Shown: piece by piece, positions 9,101-16,019 of the stretch
Layout: each line of letters opens with the position of its first letter
Position numbering within the stretch: the first letter of the stretch is position 1
Assembly: GCA_016708825.1 (NCBI GenBank)
Contig: JADJEZ010000021.1
Span: forward strand, 1-24,868
Origin: Betaproteobacteria bacterium
Lineage (GTDB): Bacteria > Pseudomonadota > Gammaproteobacteria > Burkholderiales > Usitatibacteraceae
Direction: 5' to 3'
DNA: 24,868 nucleotides
The notes under the pieces: model-generated
Database searches by the model: none
The model's input: the letters and a program-made list of their open reading frames with translations, nothing else
Told to the model about the DNA's origin: nothing
Made by a program: the position numbers and the translations under genes

Positions 9101-10563
9101 TCTCGATCCTCTCGCTCGCGCAGGACGTCTCCTCGCGCATCCAGGCCGAGGAGCGCCTGCAGTTCATGGCCACCCACGACGGCCTCACGGGGCTGCCCAA
9201 CCGGCTGCTGCTGCCCGACCGGCTCTCGGCGGCGCTGTCGCGCGCCCAGCGCCACGGGCACGGCGTCGCGGTGCTTTTCCTGGATCTCGACCACTTCAAG
9301 GACGTGAACGACACGCTCGGCCACCGCGTGGGCGACGAGCTCCTGAAGGACCTCGCGCGCAGGATCCGCGGCTCGCTTCGGCAGAGCGACCTGCTCGTGC
9401 GCCTCTCGGGCGACGAGTTCGTGGTCGTCCTCGAGGACCTGGAGGGCGACAGCGGCCCCGACCGCGTGGCGCAGAAGATCCTGGACGACGTGATGCGCCC
9501 CTTCCCGATCGACGGCCACGAGGTGCTGGTGAGTGCGAGCCTCGGCTACGCCGTGTACCCCGAGGACGGCGACGATCCGGAGACGCTCCTGAAGAACGCC
9601 GACGCCGCGATGTACCACGCGAAGGAGCTGGGCCGGAACAGCTACCGCGCCTTCTCCCGCTCGCTCGCGCAGCGCCGCGACCAGCGCCTGGGGCTGGAGG
9701 CCGCGCTGCGGCGCGCGATCCGGCTGGGGGAATTCGAGCTGCACTACCAGCCGATCCTCGATGTCGCCACGGGCCGCGTCTGCCACGCGGAGGCGCTGGT
9801 GCGCTGGCACGATCCGTCGCGCGGCCTGGTGCTGCCGTCGACCTTCATCCCGGTCGCCGAGGAGGCCGGGCTCATGCGCGACCTCGGGGGCTGGATCACC
9901 GAGGCCGCCGCCCGGCAGTCCGCCGCCTGGCACGCCGCCGGCATGGGCCCCTTCACGGTGTGCGTGAACCTCTCGGCGAGCCAGTTGCGCGACGCCACCA
10001 TCGTCTCCGAGCTCGAGACGATCCTCGCGGCCACGGGCTGCGCGCCCACCTGGCTCACCCTCGAGATCACCGAGACCAGCATGGTGCGCGACGTCGAGGG
10101 CGTGAGCCTCACGCTGCTCAAGCTGCGCCGCATGGGCTTTCGGGTCGCGATCGACGACTTCGGCACCGGCTTCTCCAGCCTGTCGCACCTGCGCCACCTG
10201 CCCGTGGACACCCTGAAGATCGACAAGTCCTTCGTCGCCGACATCGACGGCGGCACGCGCCGCTCGACCGAGAGCGGCGGTGCGGCGATCGTCGCCGCGG
10301 TGACGGGGCTCGCCCGCGGGCTGGGGCTGGAAGTGGTCGCCGAGGGCGTCGAGAAGGCTACGCAGCTCGCCTTCCTGCGCGAGCACGGGTGCGCCCTCTA
10401 CCAGGGCTACCTCGTCTGCCCGCCCTTGCCGGCGGCGCAGTTCGAGCGCTGGCTCGCGAAGGAAAGCGGCAAGTTCGCGGCCCGCGAGCCGGCCGTGGAG
10501 AAGTCCGCGCCTTCCAGCTGGGGAGCGTCGCCATTTTCGCGTACCGCGTGCCGGGGGCGTTAA
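6109..10563 (+). CDS. Eight-PAS GGDEF-EAL cyclic-di-GMP signalling protein
   Basis: A 1484-residue protein without signal peptide or membrane segments, so probably cytoplasmic. Eight tandem PAS-type sensor units of about 125 residues begin near residues 15, 140, 266, 389, 516, 641, 767 and 891, each ending in a helical linker (for example TDIHELKTAQERL). Then comes GGDEF (about 1019-1185) with signature SGDEF at 1100-1104 and an inhibitory-site RxxD (RQSD) five residues before it, then EAL (about 1192-1454) with E1228 in EALVRW, ITETSM, DDFGTGFSSL, KIDKSFV and EGVE. Both enzymatic domains look competent, so synthesis and breakdown of cyclic di-GMP are both possible. The start at 6109 has no good ribosome site; an in-frame ATG at 6028 has GGAGG only three bases upstream and is the alternative. 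The gene is intact. Confidence 0.95.
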   Translation: MPAFSLRPQDALDSALADLQPGFDLLGLPCCVIDRGLRYRYVNGAYLDFAGRKEAELLGRALSEAALKEPPDERRAVLARALAGEEQVFDRLTVEGPDEGRWVRAHYHPIRQAGEVLGVAVLIVDLQHLKEAEAAIAARERQLALITDTIGFPVTYIDREGILRFANAQSVAWSGLPREAMIGRHFRELAPPPVLAQSQPLIERALAGESVTYEREALWPGREKRHIRGYMIPDKDETGTVRGALVVLVDIEEDHRLQESLLARTRELQLVTETVGVPMAYIGADRRMRFANTPGLDWPRGVTVESAVGRRLEDLYPPEVLEVVRAPLERAFAGEKVVYERQGAAPDGTQRWVRVNLIPDKVDGETRGVFSVVIDIDDDRRLREALERQERQLRFYAENIPEAIAFVGPDYRYQFVNKIFERIRGRAATEIVGRTVGEILGEAAAAQFHAPFVARLERGEPCAYERLVGPDGEDKRWFQVRLEPHLGEDGAFAGYYIVGTDIHELKTAQERLAEQEAKLRLFTDNIPVAVAYLDTQRRYVFVNRAFCEGRGVARDAVIGRTAAEVLGAKTADELEPMARRVLAGETATYERELVLPSGERRWILGRSVPDLGPDGAVRGMYVVGNDVQDLKMAQAELRAREEELRFFAENIPEAIVYIDLERGCTFVNNIFLASRGFTREYTLGKYPKDVYPAELVQSLQPYLDRTIAGESVHYERRLRVPGTNDERWVRVKLSPRKDEAGRVLGYYVVSTDIHELKAAQASIEEKERELRQVIDSIPTPMVYVDAQRRYRYVNDAFLAYAGRPLGEVIGASVLEVLGPARAEALDPILRRVEAGEHVSVERLVAFADGRSRWMNVDFTPRHDSRGHYLGYYAATSDIHDQKLVEEELRRANSILSAHFDNTPLAVIEWDPDLKVVRWSGNAEAIFGFGPDEVLGRAMDSIRLVYEEDSEAVGTMVRRLMEGPEPSATILNRNYRKDGSVIWVEWHNSALRDAEGRLVSILSLAQDVSSRIQAEERLQFMATHDGLTGLPNRLLLPDRLSAALSRAQRHGHGVAVLFLDLDHFKDVNDTLGHRVGDELLKDLARRIRGSLRQSDLLVRLSGDEFVVVLEDLEGDSGPDRVAQKILDDVMRPFPIDGHEVLVSASLGYAVYPEDGDDPETLLKNADAAMYHAKELGRNSYRAFSRSLAQRRDQRLGLEAALRRAIRLGEFELHYQPILDVATGRVCHAEALVRWHDPSRGLVLPSTFIPVAEEAGLMRDLGGWITEAAARQSAAWHAAGMGPFTVCVNLSASQLRDATIVSELETILAATGCAPTWLTLEITETSMVRDVEGVSLTLLKLRRMGFRVAIDDFGTGFSSLSHLRHLPVDTLKIDKSFVADIDGGTRRSTESGGAAIVAAVTGLARGLGLEVVAEGVEKATQLAFLREHGCALYQGYLVCPPLPAAQFERWLAKESGKFAAREPAVEKSAPSSWGASPFSRTACRGR

Positions 10564-10574
10564 GGCAGCGTTAA
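10557..10574 (+). promoter_or_regulatory. Direct repeat GCGTTAA-N4-GCGTTAA, candidate QseB/PmrA-type operator
   Basis: Two identical heptamers start 11 bp apart (10557-10563 and 10568-10574), giving GTTAA-N6-GTTAA. OmpR-family regulators of the PmrA/QseB branch bind tandem half-sites of the form CTTAA-N6-CTTAA, one helical turn apart. The repeat overlaps the stop codon of the PAS gene and lies about 50 bp upstream of the SHP gene, whose cluster ends in a QseB-like regulator. It is framed by CCGGGGGC (10551-10558) and GCCCCGG (10579-10585), which could pair. No clear -10 was found. The repeat is seen directly; its binding role is inferred. Confidence 0.5.
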
Positions 10575-10615
10575 TGTTGCCCCGGCAGGATTCGCGCATC
10601 GACATCTACCCACCC

Positions 10616-10620
10616 AGGAG
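10616..10620 (+). promoter_or_regulatory. Ribosome binding site AGGAG of the SHP gene
   Basis: AGGAG lies six bases before the ATG at 10627 and fixes that start. Confidence 0.7.
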
Positions 10621-10626
10621 ATCGCC

Positions 10627-11031
10627 ATGCGCATTCCCCCCTTCGTCCTCGCCGCCTTCGCCCTGGCGGCCGTCCTGCCCACCGTCGCCGCAACCCCGGC
10701 GCAGTTCCTCGACGCCTTCGCCCGCGAGGCAAGGCAGGCCGACACCGCCTTCGCCGCCTCCGCCGCACGCGGGCGCGCCTTCTTCTCCGCCTCCCACGGC
10801 GGGGAGTGGAGCTGCGCGTCCTGCCACACCGAGAAGCCCGGCACCCCGGGTCGCCACGCCGCCACGGGCAAGGCGATTTCCCCCCTCGCGCCCGCGGCCA
10901 ATCCGGATCGCTTCACGAGCGCGGGCAAGGTCGAGAAGTGGTTCCGCCGCAACTGCAACGACGTCGCCGGCCGGGCCTGCACCGCGGGCGAGAAGGCCGA
11001 CGTCCTCGCCTGGCTGCTCGCGGCGAAATAG
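10627..11031 (+). CDS. SHP-type c-type haem protein (DUF1924)
   Basis: A 134-residue exported monohaem cytochrome. A Sec signal peptide (residues 1-22, ending LPTVAA) is followed by one haem-attachment motif CASCH at 63-67. The C-terminal stretch KWFRRNCNDVAG and the paired cysteines C110 and C118 match sphaeroides haem protein (SHP), in which an Asn replaces the usual distal ligand and moves off when oxygen or other small ligands bind; N109 is the likely counterpart here. It is the first gene of a compact cluster with a dihaem cytochrome and cytochrome b561, the known partner set for SHP, so it probably accepts electrons from the quinol pool through them. The terminal substrate is not settled for this family. 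Confidence 0.9.
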   Translation: MRIPPFVLAAFALAAVLPTVAATPAQFLDAFAREARQADTAFAASAARGRAFFSASHGGEWSCASCHTEKPGTPGRHAATGKAISPLAPAANPDRFTSAGKVEKWFRRNCNDVAGRACTAGEKADVLAWLLAAK

Positions 11032-11040
11032 GTGAACGCC

Positions 11041-11538
11041 ATGAACCCGCTTCGCAACACCCTTCGCCTCGCCGCGATGTACGCCATCGCCGCGGCCTGC
11101 CTCGCCCACTCGTTCTCCGCCCACGCGGACGGCGGCAAGCGCGTCCCGGACCACCCCGCGTGGAAACAGGAATGCGGCTCCTGCCACGTCGCCTACCCGC
11201 CGCGCCTCCTGTCGGCGGATTCCTGGCGGGCCGTGATGGCGGGCCTCGACCGGCACTTCGGCGCCGACGCAAGCCTCGAGCCCGCCGCGCGCGACGACAT
11301 CCTCGCTTTCCTCGAAAGGAACGCCGGGCGCCGCGACACCTCCGCCGGCGGCAGGCCGCTGCTGCGCGTGACGCAGACGCGGTGGTTCGTCAAGGAGCAT
11401 CGCGACGAAGTGCCGGCGGAGGTGCTGCGCCGCCCCGACGTGAAGTCCTTCGCGAACTGCGGCGCCTGCCACTCCGGCGCGGATCGCGGCGTCTACGCCG
11501 AGCGCGACATCCGCATTCCCGGCGGGAGGCCGCGATGA
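11041..11538 (+). CDS. Dihaem cytochrome c (DHC type)
   Basis: A 165-residue periplasmic cytochrome with a Sec signal peptide (cleavage likely after SAHA) and two haem-binding motifs, CGSCH at 45-49 and CGACH at 140-144. This matches the DHC family that pairs with SHP and relays electrons from a membrane cytochrome b. The ATG at 11041 was chosen because AGGTGA (11030-11035), complementary to the 16S rRNA 3' end, lies five bases upstream; an in-frame GTG at 11032 would add only three residues. The gene follows SHP by 9 bp, and its stop overlaps the ATG of the cytochrome b561 gene, so the three are translationally linked. Confidence 0.92.
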   Translation: MNPLRNTLRLAAMYAIAAACLAHSFSAHADGGKRVPDHPAWKQECGSCHVAYPPRLLSADSWRAVMAGLDRHFGADASLEPAARDDILAFLERNAGRRDTSAGGRPLLRVTQTRWFVKEHRDEVPAEVLRRPDVKSFANCGACHSGADRGVYAERDIRIPGGRPR

Positions 11539-12104
11539 GCGCGCTCCTGCACGAACAGGCCGGCGTCGTGGAGCCGCGCACCGTGAAGGTATGGGACATC
11601 GCGATCCGCGCCTTTCACTGGTCCATCGCGCTCTGCTTCGCCGGGGCCTGGCTCACCGCGGAAAGCGAGCGCTACCGCGACATCCACGTGCTCCTCGGCT
11701 ACACCGTGCTGGGCCTCGTAGCGTTCCGCCTCCTCTGGGGCGTGGTGGGGACGCGGCACGCGCGCTTCGCGAACTTCGTGCGCGGGCCGGCGGCGGTTGC
11801 GCACTACCTGCGCACGCTGCTCTCGGGGCGACCCGAGCGCCACCTCGGCCACAATCCGGCCGGCGCCGTCGCGATCGTGGCGATGCTCTCGCTCGCCGCG
11901 CTGGCGGGGCTTTCCGGCTGGGCCCTCTACGAGGACCTGGGCGGCGAATGGCTCGAGGAAACCCATGAGTTCCTGGCGGGCGCGATGCTCGCCGCAGTCG
12001 GGGTGCATCTCGCCGGGGTGGCGGTGGCGAGCTGGCTGCACCGCGAGAACCTGGTTCGCGCCATGCTGACCGGGCGCAAGGACGACCCGCGAGCGACGCC
12101 CTAG
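11535..12104 (+). CDS. Cytochrome b561-family membrane protein
   Basis: A 189-residue di-haem b-type cytochrome of the inner membrane (COG3658-like). It opens with VKVWDIAIRAFHWSIALCF, the characteristic first helix with a haem-ligand His, and shows about four hydrophobic helices with further His residues (DIHVLLGY, EETHEFLAG, AVGVHLAGV). The HARFANFVRGP block is typical of the family. It likely takes electrons from quinol and passes them to the dihaem cytochrome encoded just upstream, whose stop codon it overlaps by the ATGA arrangement. The response-regulator gene follows after 28 bp. Confidence 0.92.
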   Translation: MSALLHEQAGVVEPRTVKVWDIAIRAFHWSIALCFAGAWLTAESERYRDIHVLLGYTVLGLVAFRLLWGVVGTRHARFANFVRGPAAVAHYLRTLLSGRPERHLGHNPAGAVAIVAMLSLAALAGLSGWALYEDLGGEWLEETHEFLAGAMLAAVGVHLAGVAVASWLHRENLVRAMLTGRKDDPRATP

Positions 12105-12132
12105 ACTGGGAAGGGCGAACGGGAGAAGCCGG

Positions 12133-12798
12133 GTGAGAGTGCTGGTCGTCGAGGACGATGCCCTGCTGGGAGACGCGATCCAGGCGGGGTTGCGGCAGCA
12201 GGACTTCGTGGCGGACTGGGTCCGCGACGGCGTCGCGGCGGATCTCGCGCTCGAGACGGCCACCCATGCGGCGGTCGTGCTCGACCTGGGGCTTCCGCGC
12301 CGCAGCGGCCTGGAGGTCCTCGCGAGGCTGCGCGCGCGCAAGGATTGCGTGCCCGTCCTCATCCTCACCGCGCGCGACACCGTCGAGGACCGCATCGGCG
12401 GCCTCGACGCCGGCGCCGACGACTACCTCGTGAAGCCCTTCGACATGGGCGAGCTCGCGGCGCGGCTGCGCGCCCTCGTGCGCCGCGGGGCCGGCAGCGC
12501 CACGTCGGCCCTCGAGGTGGGCGCCCTTGTCCTCGACCCGGCCACGCGCGAGGTCACGTGGCGCGGCGAAGCAAAGGCTCTTTCCCGCCGGGAGTTCACG
12601 CTCCTGCACGCCTTCATGGCGGAAACCGGCCGCGTGTTCACGCGCGAGCAGCTCGAGGAAAAGCTCTACGGCTGGGGCGAGGAAATCGGTTCGAACGCGC
12701 TCGAGGTGCACCTGCACCACCTGCGCCGCAAGATCTTCCCGGGGGTCGTGCAGACCCTGCGCGGCGTGGGCTACGTGATGCCGAAGGAACTTCCGTGA
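12133..12798 (+). CDS. OmpR-family response regulator, QseB-like
   Basis: A 221-residue response regulator. The receiver domain has the acidic pocket E7-D8-D9, phospho-acceptor D51 in VVLDLGLP, the TAR motif and K in YLVKPF. The C-terminal winged helix closes with EEKLYGWGEEIGSNALEVHL followed by HHLRRK, which is very close to QseB. It starts with GTG at 12133 behind GGGAG. The stop overlaps the GTG of the sensor kinase gene. Being co-directional and 28 bp behind the cytochrome b561 gene, it probably controls the SHP cluster, perhaps through the direct repeat at 10557-10574; this is inference from context. Confidence 0.92.
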   Translation: MRVLVVEDDALLGDAIQAGLRQQDFVADWVRDGVAADLALETATHAAVVLDLGLPRRSGLEVLARLRARKDCVPVLILTARDTVEDRIGGLDAGADDYLVKPFDMGELAARLRALVRRGAGSATSALEVGALVLDPATREVTWRGEAKALSRREFTLLHAFMAETGRVFTREQLEEKLYGWGEEIGSNALEVHLHHLRRKIFPGVVQTLRGVGYVMPKELP

Positions 12799-14138
12799 CA
12801 TCCCGGCGGTCGAGCGTGCGGCTCACTCTCCTCGCGCTCCTGCTGGCCGGGCTCGCGTTCGTGTGGATCGCGGCCGCGGTGGCGACCGTCCTCGAGGTCG
12901 ACGGCGAGCTCGAGGAGGTCTTCGACGCGCACCTCGCGCAGACCGCTTCCCTCCTGCTCATGCGCATCGGCGGGCGCGAGGACGACGACGAGATCGACAC
13001 GGAACACGCGCCCAGGCTCCACAAGTACGCGAAGCGGCTTTCCTTCCAGGTGTGGGAGCGCGGGACGCGGCTTCGGCTGCGTTCCGCGGGCGCGCCCGAC
13101 ACGCGCTTCTCCGAGACGGAACACGGCTTCTCCACCGTGACCGAAAGCGGCCGCGCGTGGCGCGTCTTCAGCCAGTGGGACCCGGAGGGCAAGGTCCTCG
13201 TCCAGGTGCGCGACGCCATGCGGGACAGGCGCCATGTGATCGTGGACATCGTCAAGGCGCTCGCGAAACCGCTCCTGTTCGCGGTTCCGCTTCTCGCGCT
13301 CTTCGTCTGGCTCGCGGCGGGACGCGCCTTCCGGCCGCTCGCGCGGGTGACGGACGAGATCGCGCAGCGCGACCCCACGCGCCTCGCCCCGATCGAGGGG
13401 GAGGTGCCGGTCGAGATCGCCCCGCTCGTCGAGCGGCTGAACGCGCTCCTCGCCCGGGTGCGCGTCTCCCTCGAGGGCGAGCGCCGCTTCGCGAGCGACG
13501 CGGCCCACGAGCTGCGCACCCCGCTCGCGGCGTTGCGCGCGCAACTCCAGGTGGCGCAGGGCGCCGGGGATGAAGCCGGGCGCGGGCGCGCCCTCGGCCA
13601 GGCGCTCGCCGCGGCCGAGCGGACCACGCGCGTGGTCGAGCAGCTCCTCACGCTGGCTCGCCTCGAGCACCACGCCTGGCGCGAGTCGGCGGCCGCCTTC
13701 GACCTGCACGAAGTCGCGCGGGAGGCGATCGCCGGGCGCGCCGATCAGGCCGGCGCGAAACGCATCGCGCTCTCCCTGGAGGGCGCGGCGAAAACCTTCG
13801 CTACCGGGCACGAGGGGCTCGCGGCCATCGCGCTGGGCAACCTCCTGGACAACGCCATCCGCTACTCGCCGCCCGACTCCGCCGTGATGGTGGCCGTCTC
13901 GCGCGAGGGCAAGCACGCCTGCGTGCGCGTCCGCGACGAAGGTCCGGGCATCCCGAAGGGCCGGCGCGAAGCCGTGCTGCGCCGCTTCACCCGCCTGGAC
14001 GACTCGGGCGAGGAGGGGAGCGGGTTGGGGCTGTCGATCGTCTCGCGCATCGCGGAGCTGCACGGCACGCCGCTCGCTCTCGCCGACGCCCCCGCCGGCC
14101 GCGGCCTCGAAGCGACGCTATGCTTCCCCGTCACCTGA
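12795..14138 (+). CDS. Sensor histidine kinase, QseC-like
   Basis: A 447-residue inner-membrane kinase. An N-terminal membrane helix (about 9-30), a periplasmic sensing region of about 130 residues (with DGELEEVFDAHLAQTASLL, like QseC), a second helix (about 157-176) and a HAMP-like linker precede the kinase core. The phospho-acceptor is H238 in DAAHELRTPL; the N box is NLLDNAIRYSP and the G boxes are DEGPGIP and GSGLGLSIV. The start is a GTG overlapping the regulator stop (GTGA). It presumably phosphorylates the adjacent regulator. QseC relatives have been linked to autoinducer, catecholamine or metal signals, but the acidic EDDDEID stretch here suggests no certain ligand. Confidence 0.92.
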   Translation: MTSRRSSVRLTLLALLLAGLAFVWIAAAVATVLEVDGELEEVFDAHLAQTASLLLMRIGGREDDDEIDTEHAPRLHKYAKRLSFQVWERGTRLRLRSAGAPDTRFSETEHGFSTVTESGRAWRVFSQWDPEGKVLVQVRDAMRDRRHVIVDIVKALAKPLLFAVPLLALFVWLAAGRAFRPLARVTDEIAQRDPTRLAPIEGEVPVEIAPLVERLNALLARVRVSLEGERRFASDAAHELRTPLAALRAQLQVAQGAGDEAGRGRALGQALAAAERTTRVVEQLLTLARLEHHAWRESAAAFDLHEVAREAIAGRADQAGAKRIALSLEGAAKTFATGHEGLAAIALGNLLDNAIRYSPPDSAVMVAVSREGKHACVRVRDEGPGIPKGRREAVLRRFTRLDDSGEEGSGLGLSIVSRIAELHGTPLALADAPAGRGLEATLCFPVT

Positions 14139-14141
14139 ATT

Positions 14142-14174
14142 GAGGACGCTCCCTTGTAGCGGTTCGGCGTCCTC
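14142..14174. repeat. Hairpin GAGGACGC / GCGTCCTC downstream of sensor kinase
   Basis: Perfect 8-bp arms (14142-14149, 14167-14174) flank a 17-nt loop, starting 3 bp after the kinase stop. It may act in termination or message stability, but no T tract follows. Confidence 0.5.
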
Positions 14175-14190
14175 TGCCGCTTCGACCAAG

Positions 14191-14249
14191 TGGGGACGCC
14201 CCCCCTGCTCCGGTTTGCCGCAACAAGGCGAAACAGGAGGGCGTCCCCA
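14191..14249. repeat. Long hairpin, REP-like palindromic element before prfC
   Basis: The outer arms TGGGGACGCC (14191-14200) and GGCGTCCCCA (14240-14249) pair perfectly. Pairing continues imperfectly inward (CCCCCTG with CAGGAG, then TTTGCC with GGCGAAA around a GCAACAA loop), giving a 59-nt foldback. It shares the GGACGC core with the hairpin just upstream. The shape resembles REP-type palindromes mobilised by RAYT transposases; no transposase is present in this window. It could also serve as a terminator between the kinase and prfC. Confidence 0.5.
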
Positions 14250-14301
14250 TTTCCGATAAAATGGCGCCCCGCCGCGAATCCCCCGCCAGAAGCGCCCCCG
14301 C

Positions 14302-15916
14302 ATGACGATCGCCCAGGAAGTCGCCCGCCGCCGCACGTTCGCGATCATCTCGCACCCCGACGCCGGCAAGACCACGCTCACCGAGAAGCTGCTGCTCTTC
14401 GCGGGCGCCATCCAGATCGCCGGCAGCGTGAAGGCGCGCAAGGCCTCGCGCCACGCCACCAGCGACTGGATGGAAATCGAGAAGCAGCGCGGCATCTCGG
14501 TGGCGAGCTCCGTCATGCAGATCGAGTACCGCGACTGCGTGGTGAACCTGCTCGACACCCCGGGCCACCAGGACTTCAGCGAGGACACCTACCGCGTGCT
14601 TACGGCGGTGGACGCAGCCCTCATGGTCATCGACGCGGCCAATGGCGTGGAGGCGCAGACGCTTCGCCTGCTGCAGGTCTGCCGCGCGCGAAACACCCCG
14701 ATCCTCACCTTCATCAACAAGATGGACCGCGAGGTGCGCGACCCGCTGGACCTGATCGACGAGATCGAGCGCACGCTCGGCATGGCGGCCGTGCCCTTCA
14801 CCTGGCCCGTGGGCATGGGCAAGCGCTTCCACGGCGTCTACGACCTCGCCAACCGCCGCATGCGCGTCTTCCGCCCCGGCGAGGACCGCCTGCACGACGG
14901 GGGCGACGAGATCGTCTCCGACATCGATGCGCCCGCCGCCGTCGAGCGCTTCGGCTCCGAACTCGCGCAGGCGAAGCAGGAGATCGAGCTCGTGCGCGGC
15001 GCCTCCCCGAGTTCGACCACGCCGGCCTTCCTCGCCGGCAAGCAGACGCCGGTCTTCTTCGGCTCGGCCATCAACAACTTCGGCGTGCAGGAAGTCCTCG
15101 ACGCGCTCGCGGCGCTCGCACCCGCGCCCCACGCCCGCGCCGCGATCCAGCGCGAGGTGGCGCCCCGAGGAGGGCAAGTTCACCGGCGTCGTCTTCAAGA
15201 TCCAGGCCAACATGGACCCCGCGCACCGCGACCGCATCGCCTTCGTGCGCGTGTGCTCCGGGCAGTTCGAGCGCGGCATGCGCCTTACCGTCGCGCGAAA
15301 CGGCAAGCAGATCCGACCGGGGAGCGTCGTGTCGTTCCTGTCGCAGCGCCGCGAGCTCCTGGAGTTCGCCTTTCCCGGCGACATCATCGGCATCCCCAAT
15401 CACGGCACGCTGCAGCTGGGCGACACGCTGACCGAGGGCGAGGACCTGCAGTTCACGGGGCTGCCCTTCTTCGCCCCGGAGATCTTCCAGCAGGTGGAGA
15501 TCGGCGATCCGATGAAGAGCAAGCAGCTGAAGCTCGGGCTCGCGCAGCTGGGCGAGGAAGGCGCGATCCAGGTCTTCCGCCCGCACCACGGCGGCGCACT
15601 GCTGCTGGGTGCGGTGGGCCAGCTCCAGTTCGAGGTGGTGGCGCACCGCCTGCAGCACGAGTACAGCGTGCCCGCGCGCATGGCGCCGTCGAAGTTCCGC
15701 CTCGCGCGCTGGGTGACCTGCGACGATGCGAAGGAGCTCGCGCGCTTCATCGAGGCCAACGGCCACCGCGTGGCCTACGACGCCGTGGATGCGCCCACCT
15801 TCCTCGCCACCGCCGCGGCGGAGCTCTCCGTCACCCAGGACATCTGGAAGAAGATCCGCTTCCACGCGCTGCGCGAGCACGCCGGGCTCGTCTTCCAGTC
15901 CCGCATGGGCGCCTGA
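14302..15916 (+). CDS. prfC: Peptide chain release factor 3 (RF3), frameshifted
   Basis: RF3 is the translational GTPase that removes RF1 and RF2 from ribosomes after termination. The GTPase motifs are clear: P-loop SHPDAGKTTLTE, DTPGHQD and FINKMD. The later domains (FKIQANMDPAHRDRIAF, MKSKQLKLGLAQLGEEGAIQ, GAVGQLQFEV) are also diagnostic. The frame breaks at a CCCC run at 15163-15166: upstream reads QREVAP, and the expected continuation EEGKFTGVVFKIQ is in the next frame. Removing one C restores a 537-residue protein of normal length. The ATG at 14302 has no strong ribosome site. prfC is dispensable in E. coli, so a true mutation is possible, but the perfect family similarity downstream favours a sequence error. 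Confidence 0.93.
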
Positions 15917-15957
15917 CCCGCTCCTTCGGGCCCGCCCACACGCCGGTCGCTTGACCT

Positions 15958-15972
15958 CCGGCAAATCGCCGG
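15958..15972. promoter_or_regulatory. Inverted repeat CCGGC-N5-GCCGG upstream of SQR-CBS gene
   Basis: A perfect 5-bp-arm dyad lies 14 bp upstream of a -10-like TATACT (15986-15991), over the position where a -35 would be. It could be an operator for a dimeric regulator of the flavoprotein gene. GC-rich DNA produces such short dyads by chance. Confidence 0.3.
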
Positions 15973-15985
15973 CCCGCCGCCCTCC

Positions 15986-15991
15986 TATACT
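15986..15991 (+). promoter_or_regulatory. Possible -10 box TATACT of the SQR-CBS gene
   Basis: TATACT differs from the consensus at one base and stands out in very GC-rich sequence, 34 bp upstream of the ATG. The nearest -35-like TTGACC (15951-15956) is 29 bp away, which is too far, so the promoter may depend on an activator. Confidence 0.4.
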
Positions 15992-16007
15992 CCTCGGACT
16001 TCCCGAC

Positions 16008-16012
16008 AGGAG
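16008..16012 (+). promoter_or_regulatory. Ribosome binding site AGGAG of the SQR-CBS gene
   Basis: AGGAG lies seven bases before the ATG at 16020. It supports this start even though the frame breaks about 40 bp further on. Confidence 0.65.
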
Positions 16013-16019
16013 CGCAGCC

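Noticed and set aside
5586..10574. 1662-codon plus-strand open frame overlapping the dehydrogenase and PAS gene
   Set aside because: It is a shifted frame of the PAS gene with Arg/Pro-rich composition; the true frame holds eight PAS domains, GGDEF and EAL.
6889..10605. Open frame of about 1240 codons antisense to the PAS-GGDEF-EAL gene
   Set aside because: Its translation is Val/Ala/Arg/His-rich with no recognisable domain, and it exists because the GC-rich third positions of the sense gene remove stops on the other strand.
14255..14262. GATAAAAT as the -10 of a prfC promoter
   Set aside because: The position is plausible but no -35 is seen at the right distance, and the hairpin occupies that region; too weak to annotate.
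15160..15170. Programmed frameshift in prfC
   Set aside because: The known programmed case is in prfB (RF2), and there is no slippery site with stimulators here; similar breaks elsewhere in the window argue for sequence errors.
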